From Thermogutta sp. (GTDB taxonomy: Bacteria; Planctomycetota; Planctomycetia; Pirellulales; Thermoguttaceae), in NCBI RefSeq assembly GCF_014359955.1, contig NZ_JACIYL010000214.1:1-6026 (forward strand): a stretch of DNA of 6,026 nt. Reading direction: 5' to 3'. Positions 5,976-6,026 of the stretch are shown here, in pieces. The position numbers and the translations under genes are program-made. The notes under the pieces were generated by a model. That model had not been told where the DNA came from and made no database searches. It worked only from the letters and a program-made list of their open reading frames with translations. Within the stretch, counting starts at the first letter, position 1. Each line of letters starts with the position of its first letter.

Positions 5976-6026
5976 AAAGGGTGCCTCTTCCATCCGAGAA
6001 AGGGAAAAAACCGGGTGACGTGCAAA

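Noticed and set aside
1..6026. Mobile element, CRISPR array, tRNA, defence or secondary-metabolism system
   Set aside because: No transposase, regularly spaced repeats, cloverleaf-like sequence or relevant protein families were seen; all well-supported genes are housekeeping or metabolic.

Overview
The window reads as an ordinary chromosomal stretch of a moderately GC-rich bacterium. A member of the Planctomycetota (Pirellulales-like) is the best guess. The main clue is the Tat-signal Gfo/Idh/MocA oxidoreductase at the left edge, a family greatly expanded in that phylum. Weak or missing Shine-Dalgarno sites before some housekeeping genes and the scattered, non-operonic layout also fit. No marker gene is present, so this assignment is inference.

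Left half, all on the minus strand and read right to left: a 2-keto-3-deoxy-6-phosphogluconate (KDPG) aldolase-type gene (eda, 1905-2561), the DNA polymerase III delta subunit (holA, 736-1797), and the 5' 183 codons of a Tat-exported Gfo/Idh/MocA oxidoreductase (1-549, running off the edge). Gaps of 107 and 186 bases separate them. A good sigma-70-like promoter with a palindrome in its spacer lies upstream of eda. A weaker candidate promoter and a strong hairpin lie upstream of the oxidoreductase.

Centre: a divergent non-coding region of about 370 bases (2562-2933) separates eda from two plus-strand genes. The first is a small one-helix membrane protein with a SHOCT-like C-terminus (2934-3185). 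The second is clpX (3473-4774), the unfoldase of the ClpXP protease. The 287-base gap between them holds a 29-codon ORF with the strongest ribosome-binding site in the window. It lies in the same frame as clpX and stops 18 bases before the clpX ATG.

Right: a fold type I pyridoxal-phosphate aminotransferase (minus strand, 4860-5975) converges on clpX. The 85-base gap between the two stop codons holds overlapping inverted repeats.

The genes do not form one pathway: they cover replication (holA), sugar-acid catabolism (eda), protein quality control (clpX), amino-acid metabolism (aminotransferase) and a periplasmic oxidoreductase of unknown substrate. I found no mobile element, CRISPR array, tRNA, rRNA or defence system. 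The points most worth checking are the in-frame leader ORF before clpX, the operator-like palindrome before eda, and the small SHOCT membrane protein that precedes clpX where other bacteria often have clpP.
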